A stretch of DNA of 64,000 bases from Antilocapra americana. Taxonomy: Eukaryota; Chordata; Mammalia; Artiodactyla; Antilocapridae. The stretch lies in NCBI GenBank assembly GCA_007570785.1, contig ML661900.1, forward strand, positions 2,887,126 through 2,951,125, given 5' to 3'. Every line of letters begins with the position of its first letter. The stretch's first letter is position 1. Position numbers and translations under genes: made by a program. Shown one piece after another: positions 1 through 10,677 of the stretch. The notes below the pieces were generated by a model that was not told the DNA's origin, ran no database searches, and saw only the letters and a list, made by a program, of their open reading frames with translations.

Positions 1-467
1 AAGTTAAGTCCTGTCTGACTCTTTGTGACCCCATGGACTGCAACACACCAGGCTTCCCTGTCCTTCACCATCTCCCAGAGTTTGCTCAGACTCATGTCCA
101 TTGAGTTCAGTGATGCCATCCAACCATCTCCCTTCTCCTCCTGCCCTCAATCTTTCTCAGCATCAGGGTCTTTTCCAATGAGTCAGTTCTTTGCATAAGG
201 TGGCCAAAGTATTGAAGCTCTCAGCATCAGTCCTTCCAATGAATATTCGGGGTTGATTTCCCATAGGATTGACTGGTTTGATCTCCATGCTATCCGAGAG
301 ACTCTCAAAAGTCTTCTCCAGCCTCACAGTTTGAAAATATCAGTTCTTTGGTGCTCAGCCTTCCTTACGGTCCAACTCTCACATCTGTACATGACTACTG
401 GAAAAACCACAGTTTGACTATATGGACCTTTGTCAGCAAAGTGATATCTCTGCTTTTTAATACACTG
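1..467 (-). mobile_element. BovB (RTE-type) LINE, 3' part, cut by window edge
   Basis: On the minus strand this is the 3' end of the BovB reverse-transcriptase frame. The plus strand shows the diagnostic order of blocks: ctttgtgaccccatggactg, then catgtccattgagttcagtg, then catcagggtcttttccaatg, then the segment read as catgactactggaaaaaccac. The copy is broken by stops and frameshifts and is not functional. The left end is outside the window; the right end is placed where similarity to other BovB copies here (18.5 kb, 42.4 kb) stops. Confidence 0.9.
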
Positions 468-1042
468 TACAGTACAGATAGAGATCATTTGTTGAATGAA
501 TTAATTAGTGACTTACTCCGCATCCTAGACTGAAGTGAACACAGTATCCTCCTGGTTTGGAAAAACACTTGTTGGCGGTATTTGTAGAAACTCAGAATAT
601 TTCTTCTGATAAACACATAGCGGGCAAATAGCATTCTACTGGGCATTTGATGAACATTCCCTCTGTCTTCCCATTGAGTGTGCAAGGTGGGCATGGTTGT
701 TGCCATTTTTTTGCAGGTGAGTTCCTGAGACTCAGAGAGGGTGAGACTCGTTTCCCGGACCCTGTAAGGGGAGGCCCTGCACCCGGAACCCCAGGGTGTG
801 AACACTGAAGACCATCCCTCACTCCACACAGCTGTCAGTGCAGAAATGGGCTGGTTCCTGATTTAACTGGTGTCTGAGAGAAGCTTTGTCTGTCAGCTGT
901 GACCCAGACCCAGGGACTGACCCTGAAGTTGGACTTGGCTCAGGAGACAGGGTGCTGGCGGATCCTCATCTCAGCGGTCACTGAGAGCTCAGGGGAGTCT
1001 CAGGCTCCTGGTAGTGCACCTCCTTTGGTTCTTCAGAGCAGC
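468..1042. other. no gene or repeat recognised
   Basis: About 575 bases of single-copy-looking sequence between BovB and a MER5-like element. Short minus-strand open frames of up to 114 codons cross it but have no recognisable domain, no plausible splice-site pairing and no codon bias I can see. Confidence 0.5.
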
Positions 1043-1185
1043 TCTCAGATGGTAACATGTGCTTGAATCACCTGGGGTCCTGCTAAACTGAAGATTCTGA
1101 CTCCACGGGACCCTCGTGAGGCCGAGTTTCTGATTTCTAACAGGCTCCCAGGTGATGTGGATGCTGCTGGCCCGTCTGCTGCACT
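1043..1185. mobile_element. MER5A-like hAT (Charlie) transposon fossil
   Basis: Carries the MER5 hallmarks: gaatcacctggggtcctgct near the left side and tttctaacaggctcccagg followed by tgatgtggatgctgctggcc at the right. This family is a short non-autonomous hAT element common to placental mammals. Family call is by memory of the consensus. Confidence 0.6.
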
Positions 1186-1955
1186 GTATGGGGGGCAGTG
1201 GAGGCGGGAGTTGGGGCGGCGGGAGGTGGTGGGCAGAGAGGAGCAAAATGGAGGCGCTGAGGTCTGGGGAGCTGTAGTGTGCGTCTTTGCAGGCAAAGCG
1301 GCTCAACCTCACCCCTCTCTTTCTCTTCTACTCTTGTAAATTATCGTTAGAAGCCTCTCTTCATCTCTCTCCCCTTCCCCCTATCAATAGTATAGATAGA
1401 GACAGCTGAGCATCGGAACATTTGCATTCTTGTCCTGCCCAGGGGATGCCAGCCCCTCCCCCAGTCAGGACCCCAGGGAGCTGGCACGCAAGCTTCCTCC
1501 CTCTTCCTTCAGCCCTGTGGGTCTAACCCCAGGAGCCTGTGCGGGGTGGGGACCAGAGTGCAGTGAGTCTGCCGCTGCTCCCCAACAAGCCCATCACTTA
1601 GAGGGGGTAGGCGGATGTGGGGAGAGCTGAGGAGAGGCCCTTCCTACTTCCTAGCACTTGTGTGCGGCCCGCAGGGCACAGGAGTTAATGAAGACAGAGG
1701 ATGGCCTCCTCCAAATGGACCTCTCAAGGTCTGTGGGCAGGGGGGAGGGAGAAGCTGGACTTCCCAGCAAGACCAAGAGGCCACTGACTGCACCACCTTT
1801 GACCTTGTTTATTGTTAACAGGTTCTAATGCAGGGCGTCAGAGTCAGAGAGAGAAGAGTATCTCTGAATGGGACGTTACCTTCAAGTTAAGTTTCAAGCA
1901 AGATCCTAAAGGAATTACTATTGGGGGAGCAGAGTGGTAGTGAACTTGATAAATC
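1186..1955. other. no gene or repeat recognised
   Basis: GC-richer sequence at 1150-1640, then mixed composition. Short open frames on both strands lack recognisable protein features. No CpG island. Confidence 0.45.
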
Positions 1956-3010
1956 CATTCTGAATATCACTGGTAAATGGGAGAAGTTGGTCAAATAAAT
2001 ACAGACAAAAATAAAAGAACATTGTGTGGGGCTATGATACTTATAAAAGATATACCAATGTAATATAATAGAAAGCCCAGAAGTCCCACACATGCTTCTA
2101 ATATTTAGAATATGACAAATATGGCATTTCAAAATGGGTTGGCAATGGATAAATACAGCTGAGAAAATTAAGAATTTGATTTTTTTTTCTTGAATCACAT
2201 ACTCACATAAATTCCAAATGGGATAAAGAGTTAAATGTAACAGTGATACCAAAAAGATAATGGAATAGAGGAAAATATTTATATAAGGTCAATGCAGAGG
2301 AGACCACTCTAAGTTTAACACTGAAAGCAGAAACCCTAAAGGAAAGATGGAAAAATGTGACAGCAAAAGTTCTTACACGTTAAAAATATCATAAAATTAA
2401 TAAGCAAGTAGTAAATTAGGGGAACTCAATACATACCTGATGAAGGGTTAATATTATTACAAATTAATAGGAAAAAGACATCAGCCCAACAGAAATGGGC
2501 ACCAAGCATAACAGACATGTGATTTAGAAGTAAGTATGAATGGGGACTTCCCTGGTGGTCTAGTGGTTAAGACTCTGTGCTTCCACTGCAGGGGACACAG
2601 TTCTATCCAGGAACTGGGATCCCGCAGGTCATGTGGCATGGCCGAAAAGACCAACTGCAAATGACCAGTAACCATGTGAAACCATTTGCAATGATAACAC
2701 TAATAAATGCTTCTAAAACCATGAGGTACCTCTTTCTGCCAGATGAATGGGCATAGATCAGGAGATATTTTTTAAATGACAGACGGGAGAGTTTGAACAG
2801 ACTCTCACTTACTGCTGCTAGGGCTGTATATTGGTACAACTGCTCTATAGGGCGAAAGCCCTTAAAGCTTCCCATCTGTTTGCACCAGAAATTCCATTTC
2901 TAGAAACTAAAGAAATAATTATATGCACAACATGAATGCAGTAATATGCATGCATCGCAGTGGCACTCATGCATGGAAAATATAAACTGCTTAAATATGC
3001 ATCCACAAGT
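1956..3010 (+). mobile_element. old L1 LINE remnant, interrupted by a CHR-2 SINE
   Basis: A-rich sense strand with L1 ORF2-tail/3'-UTR character (for example caaatgggataaagagttaa, then accagaaattccatttctag and caacatgaatgcagtaatat). Many stops in all frames. A CHR-2 SINE sits inside at about 2543-2648, so the L1 piece is the older element. Left boundary is approximate. Confidence 0.6.
2543..2648 (+). mobile_element. CHR-2-type SINE
   Basis: Begins ggggacttccctggtggtct and contains the pol III box-like part agtggttaagactctgtgct, then a decayed B-box region ending near catgtggcatggccgaaaag. CHR SINEs are tRNA-derived and shared by ruminants and cetaceans. It lies inside an older L1. Confidence 0.8.
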
Positions 3011-3199
3011 CGGAACCCTTCTCCTCCAGCTCACTTTAACAGTCACCCAAGGCCTCCAACCCAACTATTTTAGGACGAGGGTCTATATTTCCCCAGAAGA
3101 GCAAGCATGTTCCCAGCCTTTCTCTGGGTTGGGCCTCACAGCGGCCCCTCGTGGCATGCAAGGCAGGACTGGATTTAGCTCCACTCAACCAGGTGGTGG

Positions 3200-3329
3200 A
3201 GAAGGAAATGGCAACCCACTCCAGTATTCTTGCCTGGAGAATCCCAGGGACAGAAGAGCCTGGTGGGCTGACGTCTATGGGGTCTCACAGAGTCGGACAC
3301 GACTGACGCGACTTAGCAGCATCAGCAGC
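3200..3329 (+). mobile_element. Bov-A SINE monomer with perfect 13-bp target duplication
   Basis: Starts agaaggaaatggcaacccac and ends with an AGC-rich tail (acttagcagcatcagcagc). It lacks the tRNA head, so it is an A-unit monomer. Flanks 3187-3199 and 3330-3342 are the identical 13-mer aaccaggtggtgg, which is the L1-type target duplication and marks a fairly recent insertion. Confidence 0.9.
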
Positions 3330-3342
3330 AACCAGGTGGTGG

Positions 3343-3548
3343 GGCTTCCCAGGTGGCTCAGTGGTAAAGAATCCACCTGCCAATGCAGGAGATGCAAGAG
3401 CCATGGGTTTGATCCCTGGGTCAGGAAGATCCCCTGGAGGAAGAAATGGCAACCTGATCCAGTATTCTTGCCTGGAAAACCCCATGGACAGAGGAGCTTG
3501 GCGGACTACCATCCAAAGGCTCATGAAGAGTCAGACACGATTGAGCAT
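3343..3548 (+). mobile_element. Bov-tA SINE
   Basis: Full tRNA head (ggcttcccaggtggctcagt, A box) and B-box-like gggtttgatccctgg, followed by the A unit ending cagacacgattgagc. It directly abuts the Bov-A monomer's right target duplication, giving two same-strand SINEs in tandem. A 247-codon plus-strand frame (2946-3689) runs through both and is an artefact of the repeats. Confidence 0.9.
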
Positions 3549-3749
3549 GCCCGTATCCAGGCAGAGCTGGACTTGCAAGGGGACCAGGTAGCTGCTGAGG
3601 ATTTAACTAGGGCTTTGATTCTTAGTTCTGGTGTCCAGAAGAAAAAGAAAGCATTTTCTGTCTCCCTAGGGACCTGCTTTTGTTTCTAACACCTGCTTTT
3701 GGCTTCTTACTACTCTTAAGCCCTCAAGGACCCATGTGGTCTGCTCCAC

Positions 3750-4305
3750 CCCTAACGTCCCACATCACCCAGGAAGCCTCTTGGCAGTTCCAGCCACACA
3801 AGTCTGCTTTCAGTTTTTCAAACTAATCATGCCATCTGCAGATGCTGTTCCCTTTGCTGCCAACACTTCTCCCTTCCTCTCCTACCTGAACTCAAGGTCC
3901 CACCTCAGAAGCCCTTTCCTGTTTCCATAGTTCCTCTATGATATGGGGCTTCCCTGGTGGCTCAGGCGGTAAAGAACCTGTCTGCAATGCAGGAGACATG
4001 GGTTCAATCCCTGGGTCGGGAAGATTCCCTGGAGAAGGGAATGGCAACCCACTCCAATATTCTTGCTTGGAAAATCCCACGGACAGAGGAGCATGGCAGA
4101 CTATACAGCCCATGGGGTTGCAAGGAGTCAGACACAACTGAGTGACTAACACTTTCACTTTTTCTATGATGTATATTATAGTTGCAGTTTTATATTGATT
4201 TATGTAACTGTGCCCCCCCAAGACTTTCAGTGATATGTAGCAGGATTATGGCAGTTGTAACCCCAGGATTCACACAGTTCTTAACACATAGTAGGGCCTC
4301 AACAT
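3750..4305 (+). mobile_element. L2 LINE 3' end, split by a Bov-tA
   Basis: Sense-strand L2 signature: gatgctgttccctttgctgcc, then cctgaactcaaggtcccacct, and on the other side of the SINE acagttcttaacacatagta. The element is interrupted by the Bov-tA at 3943-4162. Moderately diverged; boundaries approximate. Confidence 0.6.
3943..4162 (+). mobile_element. Bov-tA SINE nested in L2
   Basis: Head ggggcttccctggtggctcag, B box gggttcaatccctgg, A unit and tail gtgactaacactttcacttt. The 8-mer tctatgat occurs at 3935-3942 and 4163-4170 and is the likely target duplication. The tail contains tttcactttttc, close to an interferon-response core. Confidence 0.92.
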
Positions 4306-4560
4306 GGCAAACCAGGGCTCTAGGAAATTATCTTTTATTATTTCTTTGATAACCTCTACCCCTTTGTTTTTTCTGTCTTCTTATCAGAATGCCAGCCAGT
4401 TAGATGTTGGACTTCTTGAACTATTTCTCTAAGTATTTTCTCTTGTATATTTTTCTTTCTGGCATTTTGTTCTGAATTCTAGAGAGTTCACCAACTTTGT
4501 TTTCCAGAACACTTCTTAAAAGCTTTTTTATACTTAACTTGCTTTTCATTTTCAAGTTTC
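4306..4560. other. AT-rich unresolved interspersed sequence
   Basis: Pyrimidine-rich stretch (ttattatttctttgataacctc; agttagatgttggacttcttg) that looks like part of an old repeat but that I cannot assign. Similar-looking sequence continues at 5250-5367, so the L1 between them may have split one older element. Confidence 0.35.
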
Positions 4561-5250
4561 TTTAAATATCTGTATGCCTGTGTTCATAACAGCACTGTTC
4601 ACAATGGCCATAATGTAGTGAAGTTGCTCAGTCGTGTCCGACTCTTTGTGACCCCATGGACTGTAGCCTACCAGGCTCCTCAGTCCATGAAATTTTCTAG
4701 GCAAGAGTACTGGAGTGGGTTGCCATTCCCTTCTCCAAGGAATCTTCCCGACTCAGGGATCTAACCTGAGTCTCCTGCATTGCAGGCAGATGCTTTACCA
4801 TCTGAGCCACCAGGGAAGCCCAGCCATAATGTAGAGACAACCCAAATGTCCATTGATGTATGTACATCCAATGAAATAATTTTCAGCCTTAGAAACAAAG
4901 GAAATTCTGACAGTCTCAAGAATAAAGCTTAAGGACATTATGCTAAGTGAAATAAGCCATTCACAAAATGGCTTAAAACTGTATGATTTCACTTATATGA
5001 GGTACCTAGTCAAATTCATAGACTCAGAAAGTAGACTGGGAGGTGCCAGGTGCAGGGGGGAGGGAGGAGTGGGTACTTGCTATTTGATGGGTGCAGAGTT
5101 CCATTTAACAAGACAAAAAAAATTTCTGGGGATGAATAAAGGCTATGGTTGTGTAAAAATGTGAAAATACTTAATGCCACTGAACTGTGCACTTAGAAAT
5201 GGATAAAACAATAAATTTTATATTGTGTATATTTTACCACAGTTTTTAAA
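4561..5250 (+). mobile_element. L1 LINE 3' UTR piece, split by a Bov-tA
   Basis: Sense L1 3'-end text: acagcactgttcacaatggc, later aacccaaatgtccattgatg, gtatgatttcacttatatga and ccactgaactgtgcactta. No intact frame. The Bov-tA at 4619-4822 lies inside it. Confidence 0.85.
4619..4822 (-). mobile_element. Bov-tA SINE nested in L1, perfect 12-bp target duplication
   Basis: Minus-strand Bov-tA; the plus strand reads from the SINE tail (gtcgtgtccgactctttgtg) to the head (gagccaccagggaagcc). The 12-mer gccataatgtag occurs at 4607-4618 and 4823-4834. Because the L1 is continuous once one copy is removed, insertion order is clear. Confidence 0.95.
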
Positions 5251-5367
5251 ATGATTTCTTTTTCTCTAGTTGTTCTTTATTTCTTAACATCTTGTCTTTT
5301 CATTTAAGATACAGTATATTCTTGAGCATTCCTTAGGGTACTAATTTCCTTCCTTCCTTTCTTTTTT

Positions 5368-6385
5368 TATTGAAGTACACCAGACTTACAGAACCATGTT
5401 AGTTTCAGCTATACAGTGATTGGGTTGTATATATGCATATATTTTTCCAGATTCTTTTCTATTATAGGTTATTAAAATATATTGAATATATTAATAGTTG
5501 TCTATACTATCCAGTAGGTCCTTGTTGTTTATCTATTTCATATACAGTAGTGTGTATCTGTTATTCTCAAACTCTTAATTTTTCCCTCCCCCACCTTTCC
5601 TCTTTGGTAAATTTGTTTTCTGAGTCTGTGAGTCTATTTCTGATTTATAAGGAAGTTCATTTGTATCATTATTTGTTTATTTATTTTTGGCTACGCTGAG
5701 TCTTCCTTCCTGAGCGAGGGCTTCCTCTGGTTGCAGAGAGTAGGGGCTACTGTCCAGCTGTGTGCACGGGCTTCTCACAGTGGCGGCTTCTCTTGTGGAG
5801 CACAGGCCCTAGAGCACGCGAGCTCAGTAGTCGTGACTCCTGGTCTCCAGAGTACGGGCTCAGTAGTTGTGGCACACGGGTTTAGTTGCCCTGTGGCCGG
5901 CATGTGAAATCTTCCCAGACCAGGGATCTATCCTGTGTCCATTGGCAGGCGGATTCTTCACCACTGGACCACTAGGGAAGTCCCTATATCAGTTTTAAGA
6001 GTCCACATTCGAGTAATATCTTATGATATTTGTCTTTATCTTATTTACTTCAACGAGTATGATAATCTCTAGGTCCATCTGTGTTGCTGCAAATGGCATC
6101 ATCTCACATCTCCTTTATCCGTTCATCTGTTGATGAGCATTTAGGTTGGCTCCATGTCTTGGCTATTGTAAATACCACTGCTATGAACATTGGGTGTATG
6201 TATCTTTCTGAATTAGTTTTCATCTTTTCCAGATAATATGCCCAGGAGTGGGATTACCGGATCATATGATAATTCTATTTTTAGTTTTTTAAGGAACCTC
6301 CGTACTATTCTCCATAGTGCCTGCCCCAGTTTACATTCCTATCAACAGTGTATGAGGGTTCCCTTTTCTCTACCCTCTTTCTTTT
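5368..6385 (-). mobile_element. L1 LINE 3' end, split by a CHR-1 SINE
   Basis: Plus strand begins with the complement of an L1 3' tail (tttattgaagtacaccagac, cagctatacagtgattgggt) and continues with tccttgttgtttatctattt; after the SINE it resumes with ggtccatctgtgttgctgca, ttcatctgttgatgagcatt and ccaggagtgggattaccgga. The last part is the complement of the late L1 ORF2/3' UTR. Confidence 0.85.
5664..5985 (-). mobile_element. CHR-1-type SINE nested in L1
   Basis: Plus strand runs tttatttatttttggctacg (3' tail) through gagcgagggcttcctctggt, cagtagttgtggcacacggg and cttcccagaccagggatcta to the head complement ggaccactagggaagtccc. About 320 bases, close to full length. Confidence 0.88.
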
Positions 6386-7300
6386 CAAAGTTGTCTTTTA
6401 TTCTCTGAATTTTCTCTGAGGATTTCCTTTGCTCTTCGTGTTGGTAGCTCTTGTTAAAATGTGTGGGGCTCCCTGGCATCTTTTAATATTTAAGTAGGCT
6501 GACCTGGGAAATGTGCACATGGGCAGAGCTTAGAGTGAACAGATGGGGAGCCCATTGTTCACCAGGGGGCCACTAAACGCTGGAATGAGGGGCACTCACT
6601 CAGGAGTACTGATGACCACGCTAGTAGCACGCACTCTCACCAGGTTGCTCATACAATTGTCTTTGGAGGAGAAACTGATTTCCCTCCCTGGAGTAGGTAG
6701 GTGCCTGCTTGCTTTCATGACTTGGCAGAAAGAGCATGAAGTATTCGCCATGGAGCTTCACTGGCCCTGCCTGTTCCAGCTCCACTTCTCACTCTGCCTT
6801 CTGTGATACCTGCTCTCCTGTCCGCAGGTGCCCTGAGATTTCGCTGGCAAATGGGACAGCCCCCTGGCTCCAGCCCCGTCACATATTTTCTGGTCTTTTG
6901 CTCCCTCTTCCAAAGGTCTCTTCTTCCTTTCCATCTTCCAGAAACCCCTTCCATCTTCTTTGCTGTGCTACTCCAGATCTTTTGCTTACTGATTTCATCA
7001 CTTGAATGAAGCAGAGGATATGAACATACCTTCTTAGTCCCTGTCTTGAGCTGGACTCTGCTTGTCCCGAGACCTTACCAACCACTTGTCTAATCATCAC
7101 AGGGATGGCATCAATGCCAGCCTCGGCTTTGAGCCCTTGAATGCCCGATCTCCAGGCTACTCAGTGAGACACTCTGCACACTCTGGCACCATGCGCACAC
7201 ACGCACACACGCCCAGCTGTCTAGTGTCGGCTTCTCCAGGGTGCTTTATATCTGGGTGAGGTCCCAGCCTCCCTGCTCTGCTCTTCACCTGGGATTCCAC
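6386..7300. other. no gene or repeat recognised
   Basis: Mixed single-copy sequence. Several overlapping open frames of 60-90 codons occur on both strands with no recognisable domain. A short CA-rich stretch (gcgcacacacgcacacacgc) lies near 7192-7212. Confidence 0.45.
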
Positions 7301-7900
7301 CTGTGGAGTTCCTTGCCTTTCTCCCTTCCACTCCCATATCCACTGCCCTAACTCAGCCTCACTGTCCTGCCAGCTCATCATGGAACTGCCACCTCCAGCC
7401 TCCCCTCCCCAACAGACATGGCCATAGCCAGAGCCACCTTCCAAATTCCAAGATCTGAGCATGGCACTTCCTTGCTTGACCTCTAGAACCAGCAGGATCA
7501 AAACCGGGACCCTTAGCATGACATTCAAGTCTTCTTTTTGAGCTGAACTGTGTCTCCAGTCACATATATCTATAATTTCTCAGTAAGCCATGCTCCCCCA
7601 GATGTGCCCCAGCCTTGGTCCATGCTGGTCCCTCTTCCGGGAGCGCCCTTTCACCCCTTCTGTTCCTAGATGGTTCAAATCCATCTGTTGGGAGAGGGAC
7701 ATTTATGCCCCATCTTGGTGCTTCCTTCCATATGGAAGGACATATGTTATTGTAATAGTCCCGGACTCCTATCGCCTCACTACCCCCAGCCCCTTGGGTG
7801 CTCCAGGGTCACCTTGTTCAGAAAGCCTTGGTGACTGCCGGGCTGGGTTTGGTTTCTCCCCTCCATCTACAATGTCCTGTATATTGAGCTCCCTCCCAGC
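7301..7900 (+). mobile_element. probable L2 LINE remnant
   Basis: Contains L2-like sense blocks: caagatctgagcatggcact, cttagcatgacattcaagtc, and later agggtcaccttgttcagaaag and tgtcctgtatattgagctcc. Diverged; the call rests on the order of these blocks. Confidence 0.45.
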
Positions 7901-8888
7901 TAAGCAGCTCACCCCGTGCCATTTGGCTCAGAGGCAGCAGTGTCTGTTCCCAGGTGGCTGGCAAGTCCTAAATCCTCTTGGCATTCTCCCTTCTTGCCCC
8001 ACCCACTCAGGGCCAAGGAAGGCTGGTCAGCAGGGCTCCCTCGTACCAGCCTCCTCTCTCAGATGGGACTTTGTCCTCCAGGCTCCAGATGCCTAGAGTC
8101 ACATCACCAGAGGAAGGGTCTCCCCGATCTCCCGTGTCCCAGAGGCCATCTGAACTGTTCCACGTGAGCCCTGAACTTCTGTTTGTTCCTCTTCAAGCCC
8201 ATGTCTTCTTTAGAGAATGGTCTTGTGATCTCCACAACCGCACACATGCCTTGTGAAGAGATGTAGAGCACTCATTTGTGTGGAAACATAAAGACGAAAC
8301 ACCCTGAAAAAACACACACCAGGTCCATAGGGAGCAGATCTGCCTACATTGTAGTGATCCATGTCTGAAATCGGTCTGCCATGGAGTGAGAGATTAAAAA
8401 CAAATGAAACTCCATGTGCCAGTGCCGCTGAGGCAGCAGCCCCCTCAGTTGCAGTGAATGACCTGCTCCCAGGAAATGGATAAGGCATGAGGTCTGCTGA
8501 ACTGGCCCGGGAGGGAGAGAGGAAGAAGAGAGGCTTGGGGCTGTCTCCACCCACACCCCCGGAGGTGATGCACAAACAAACCACTGCAGAAGCGCTCTGG
8601 AGGGCATGCTTAGAGGATCACAACGAGTAAGGCCCCCCACTGAGAAAACAATTTGGAACTCTGCACACCATACTTCTCATGGATATTTTCAACATACATT
8701 GGCTTATTATTAATGATGGATCTAACGCATACTGCAGCAAAGAAACTTGTTTATTATGAATAACTTGGCACTTCCCAGATGTCTTTGGCCACAGAATGCT
8801 TTCGGGGGGAACACTTAAGATCCTCTGAATATATTTGCTGTTGTCTTCTTGGGTTTTTTTCCTCCAAGCTTTCTTTGTGGTCCTGCAG
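7901..8888. other. no gene or repeat recognised
   Basis: Single-copy-looking sequence. Overlapping frames of up to 124 codons on the minus strand (8210-8640) show no known motif. Confidence 0.4.
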
Positions 8889-8916
8889 CTTAGCAGCAGC
8901 AGCAGCAGCAGCAGCG
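8889..8916 (+). repeat. (GCA)n trinucleotide microsatellite
   Basis: About eight perfect AGC/GCA units following cctgcagctt. They produce poly-Ala or poly-Ser runs in spurious frames on either strand (for example the 103-codon frame 8779-9090) but there is no other coding evidence. Confidence 0.9.
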
Positions 8917-9236
8917 GCTTCACTTGGGAGCTCATTAGAGATGCAGACGTGGGACTTCCCTGGTGGTCCAGTAGTTAAAAATCCACCTTGCAATGCAGGG
9001 GATGTGGGTTCAGTCCCTGTTAGGGGCACCACGAATCCACATGTTGTAGAGCAACTAAGCCCACGCACCAGGACTACTGAGTCCATGTGATACAATGAAG
9101 ACCCAATGCAATCTAATAAATGAATAAATGAAATACAGAAGCATAGGCTCCATCCTAGATTCAGAATTTGAAAGAGAAGTCCTGAGAATCTGCATATTTA
9201 TAAGCTCGCCAGGTGATCAGCAGCACTTGAGGGAAG
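8917..9236. mobile_element. MER5-like hAT fossil split by a CHR SINE
   Basis: Left part cttcacttgggagctcatta followed by gagatgcag, right part gaatctgcatatttataagc then tcgccaggtgatcagcagca. Joined they follow the MER5 order. The CHR SINE occupies 8951-9131. Confidence 0.5.
8951..9131 (+). mobile_element. CHR-type SINE nested in MER5-like element
   Basis: Head gggacttccctggtggtcca, B-box region gtgggttcagtccctgttag, then gcaactaagcccacgcacca and an A-rich tail with aataaatgaataaatgaa. Insertion into an older hAT fossil. Confidence 0.82.
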
Positions 9237-9863
9237 TGATTTTCAAAGTAGGGTCCATGAACCTCTAGTCTCCCCAATCTTCTTGGGAGATCTACAAGGT
9301 CCAAGTCATTTTCATAATATACAATAATGTTTGCCTTTTGCACTGATAATGCAAAAGCAATGGGGATTGGGAATATTGTGATATAAGAAACAGATGTATT
9401 GTTCTTCATTCATAGTTCCTGACACAGCTTATAAAACCCTTATAATTTCCTAAGTGATAAGACAGAGGCTAAAGGAGTATCTTTTGTTATTCATAACAAG
9501 CCCCTTTCAACCACACCTGAGTTTATATTAATGCAGTGGCATTTGCAAAGCTGTTAAGGATGGTGGGCTGGCTGCCAGGATAATCAGTCATGTGATTAAA
9601 GGGTTGGCACTTTCATCCCTGATTTCTAACCTCCTGGGAGGAAAGGGGCATGGGATTAACTTAATTACCAATGGTCAATGATTTATCAATTATGCCTATA
9701 TAATGAAGCCTCCATAAAAATCCCTAAAGTATGGGGTTTGGAGAGCTTTGGGTTGGTGAACATGCAGAGGTCCTGGGACACACTTGGGATGATATGGAGT
9801 GTCCACACCCTTCTCCCATACAAGTCTCTTCCATATGCTATAGCAAATTGTCAAACCTAGGGA

Positions 9864-10072
9864 CAGGGTCTGGTTTTCTAGGTGGTGCTGTCCCTGCCAG
9901 TTCAGGAGATGCAAGAGATGAAGGTTTGATTCCTGGGCCAGGAAGGTGCCCTGGAATAGGAAATGGCAACCCACCCCACTATTCTTACATGGAAAATTCC
10001 ATGGACAGAGGAGGCTGGAGTGCTATACTCCATGGGGTTGCAAAGAGTCTGACATGACTGAGCAACTGAACA
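9864..10072 (+). mobile_element. Bov-tA SINE nested in the LTR
   Basis: Diverged tRNA head (gtctggttttctaggtggtg), B-box-like gaaggtttgattcctgg, A unit with caacccaccccactattctt, tail catgactgagcaactgaac. Its 3' end runs into a (CA)n tract. Confidence 0.88.
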
Positions 10073-10089
10073 CAAACACACACACACAG
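10072..10089 (+). repeat. (CA)n microsatellite at SINE tail
   Basis: Short CA run (cacacacacacac) grown from the Bov-tA tail. Confidence 0.8.
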
Positions 10090-10427
10090 GGGGAGAGGGT
10101 CAACAGAAGCACAGGCGACAATCTGCACTTATGATGGGTGTCTGAAGTGGAGACAATCCTGTGGGAACGAGCCCTTAACCTGTGGGATCTGACACTACCC
10201 CCAGGCAGAAAATGTCAGAACCAAGTTGAATTGTAGGACCCCCAGATGGTGTCCAGGAACTGCCTGGTGTGAGAAAACTCCCCATATATTTTGGTAGCCA
10301 GAAGTAAGTGCGGAGAAGGAAAATGGAGAGTTTTTCCTTTCAGGGTAAAACTGCTGTGCCCTACAGCACATCAAGACAGTGGTAGGGAGCCAATGTTTGT
10401 ACAACCAATTTTGCAAGTTACAGAACA

Positions 10428-10483
10428 ATGCCTGGATAAAAGATCTGTTCAAAGTCAAGACAGACTAATTGGATTTTAATGTA
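10428..10483 (+). repeat. left copy of a ~56-bp direct duplication
   Basis: Matches 10678-10732 with about eight differences and one indel. Shared blocks include caaagtcaagacagactaat versus gaaagtcaagacagactaat, and ggattttaatgta. The copy ends exactly where the Bov-tA begins. Confidence 0.9.
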
Positions 10484-10677
10484 GGGCTTCCCTGGTGGCT
10501 CAGATGGTAAAGAATTCACCTGCCAATGCAGGAGACACAAGTTTGATCCCTGGGTCAGGAAGATCACCTGGAGAAGGGAATGTCTACCCACTCCAGTATT
10601 CTTGCCTGGAGAATCCCATAAAGAGAGGAGCCTGGCAGGCTACAGTCCATGGGGTTGCAAAGAATCAGATACAAATC
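10484..10677 (+). mobile_element. Bov-tA SINE flanked by an unusually long direct repeat
   Basis: Head gggcttccctggtggctcag, B-box region aagtttgatccctgggtcag, A unit ending gcaaagaatcagatacaaat; the usual final tail is trimmed. Flanks are the ~56-bp direct copies 10428-10483 and 10678-10732, far longer than a normal L1-machinery target duplication. Confidence 0.93.

Larger units (their letters stand above)
9480..10300 (+). mobile_element. ancient ERV LTR (ERVL-like), split by a Bov-tA
   Basis: Recognisable LTR text: atataatgaagcctccataa, gggtttggagagctttgggt, tggtgaacatgcagaggtcc, and right of the SINE gtcaacagaagcacaggcga, cttaacctgtgggatctgac and ccagatggtgtccaggaact. These blocks occur in this order in a widespread placental LTR family; the exact subfamily is uncertain. 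No retroviral gene is attached. The nested Bov-tA is much younger. Confidence 0.6.

Noticed and set aside
3343..3420. Bov-tA and CHR heads as functional tRNA genes
   Set aside because: They keep A/B-box-like motifs but cannot form a complete cloverleaf and are followed by SINE bodies.
2946..3689. 247-codon plus-strand frame
   Set aside because: It runs through a Bov-A monomer and a Bov-tA; most of the 'protein' is translated SINE sequence.
7590..8096. 168-codon plus-strand frame
   Set aside because: Overlaps an L2 remnant, lacks any recognised domain, and overlaps other equally long frames.
8779..9090. Frame with poly-alanine run
   Set aside because: Produced by a (GCA)n microsatellite next to a CHR SINE; no other coding sign.
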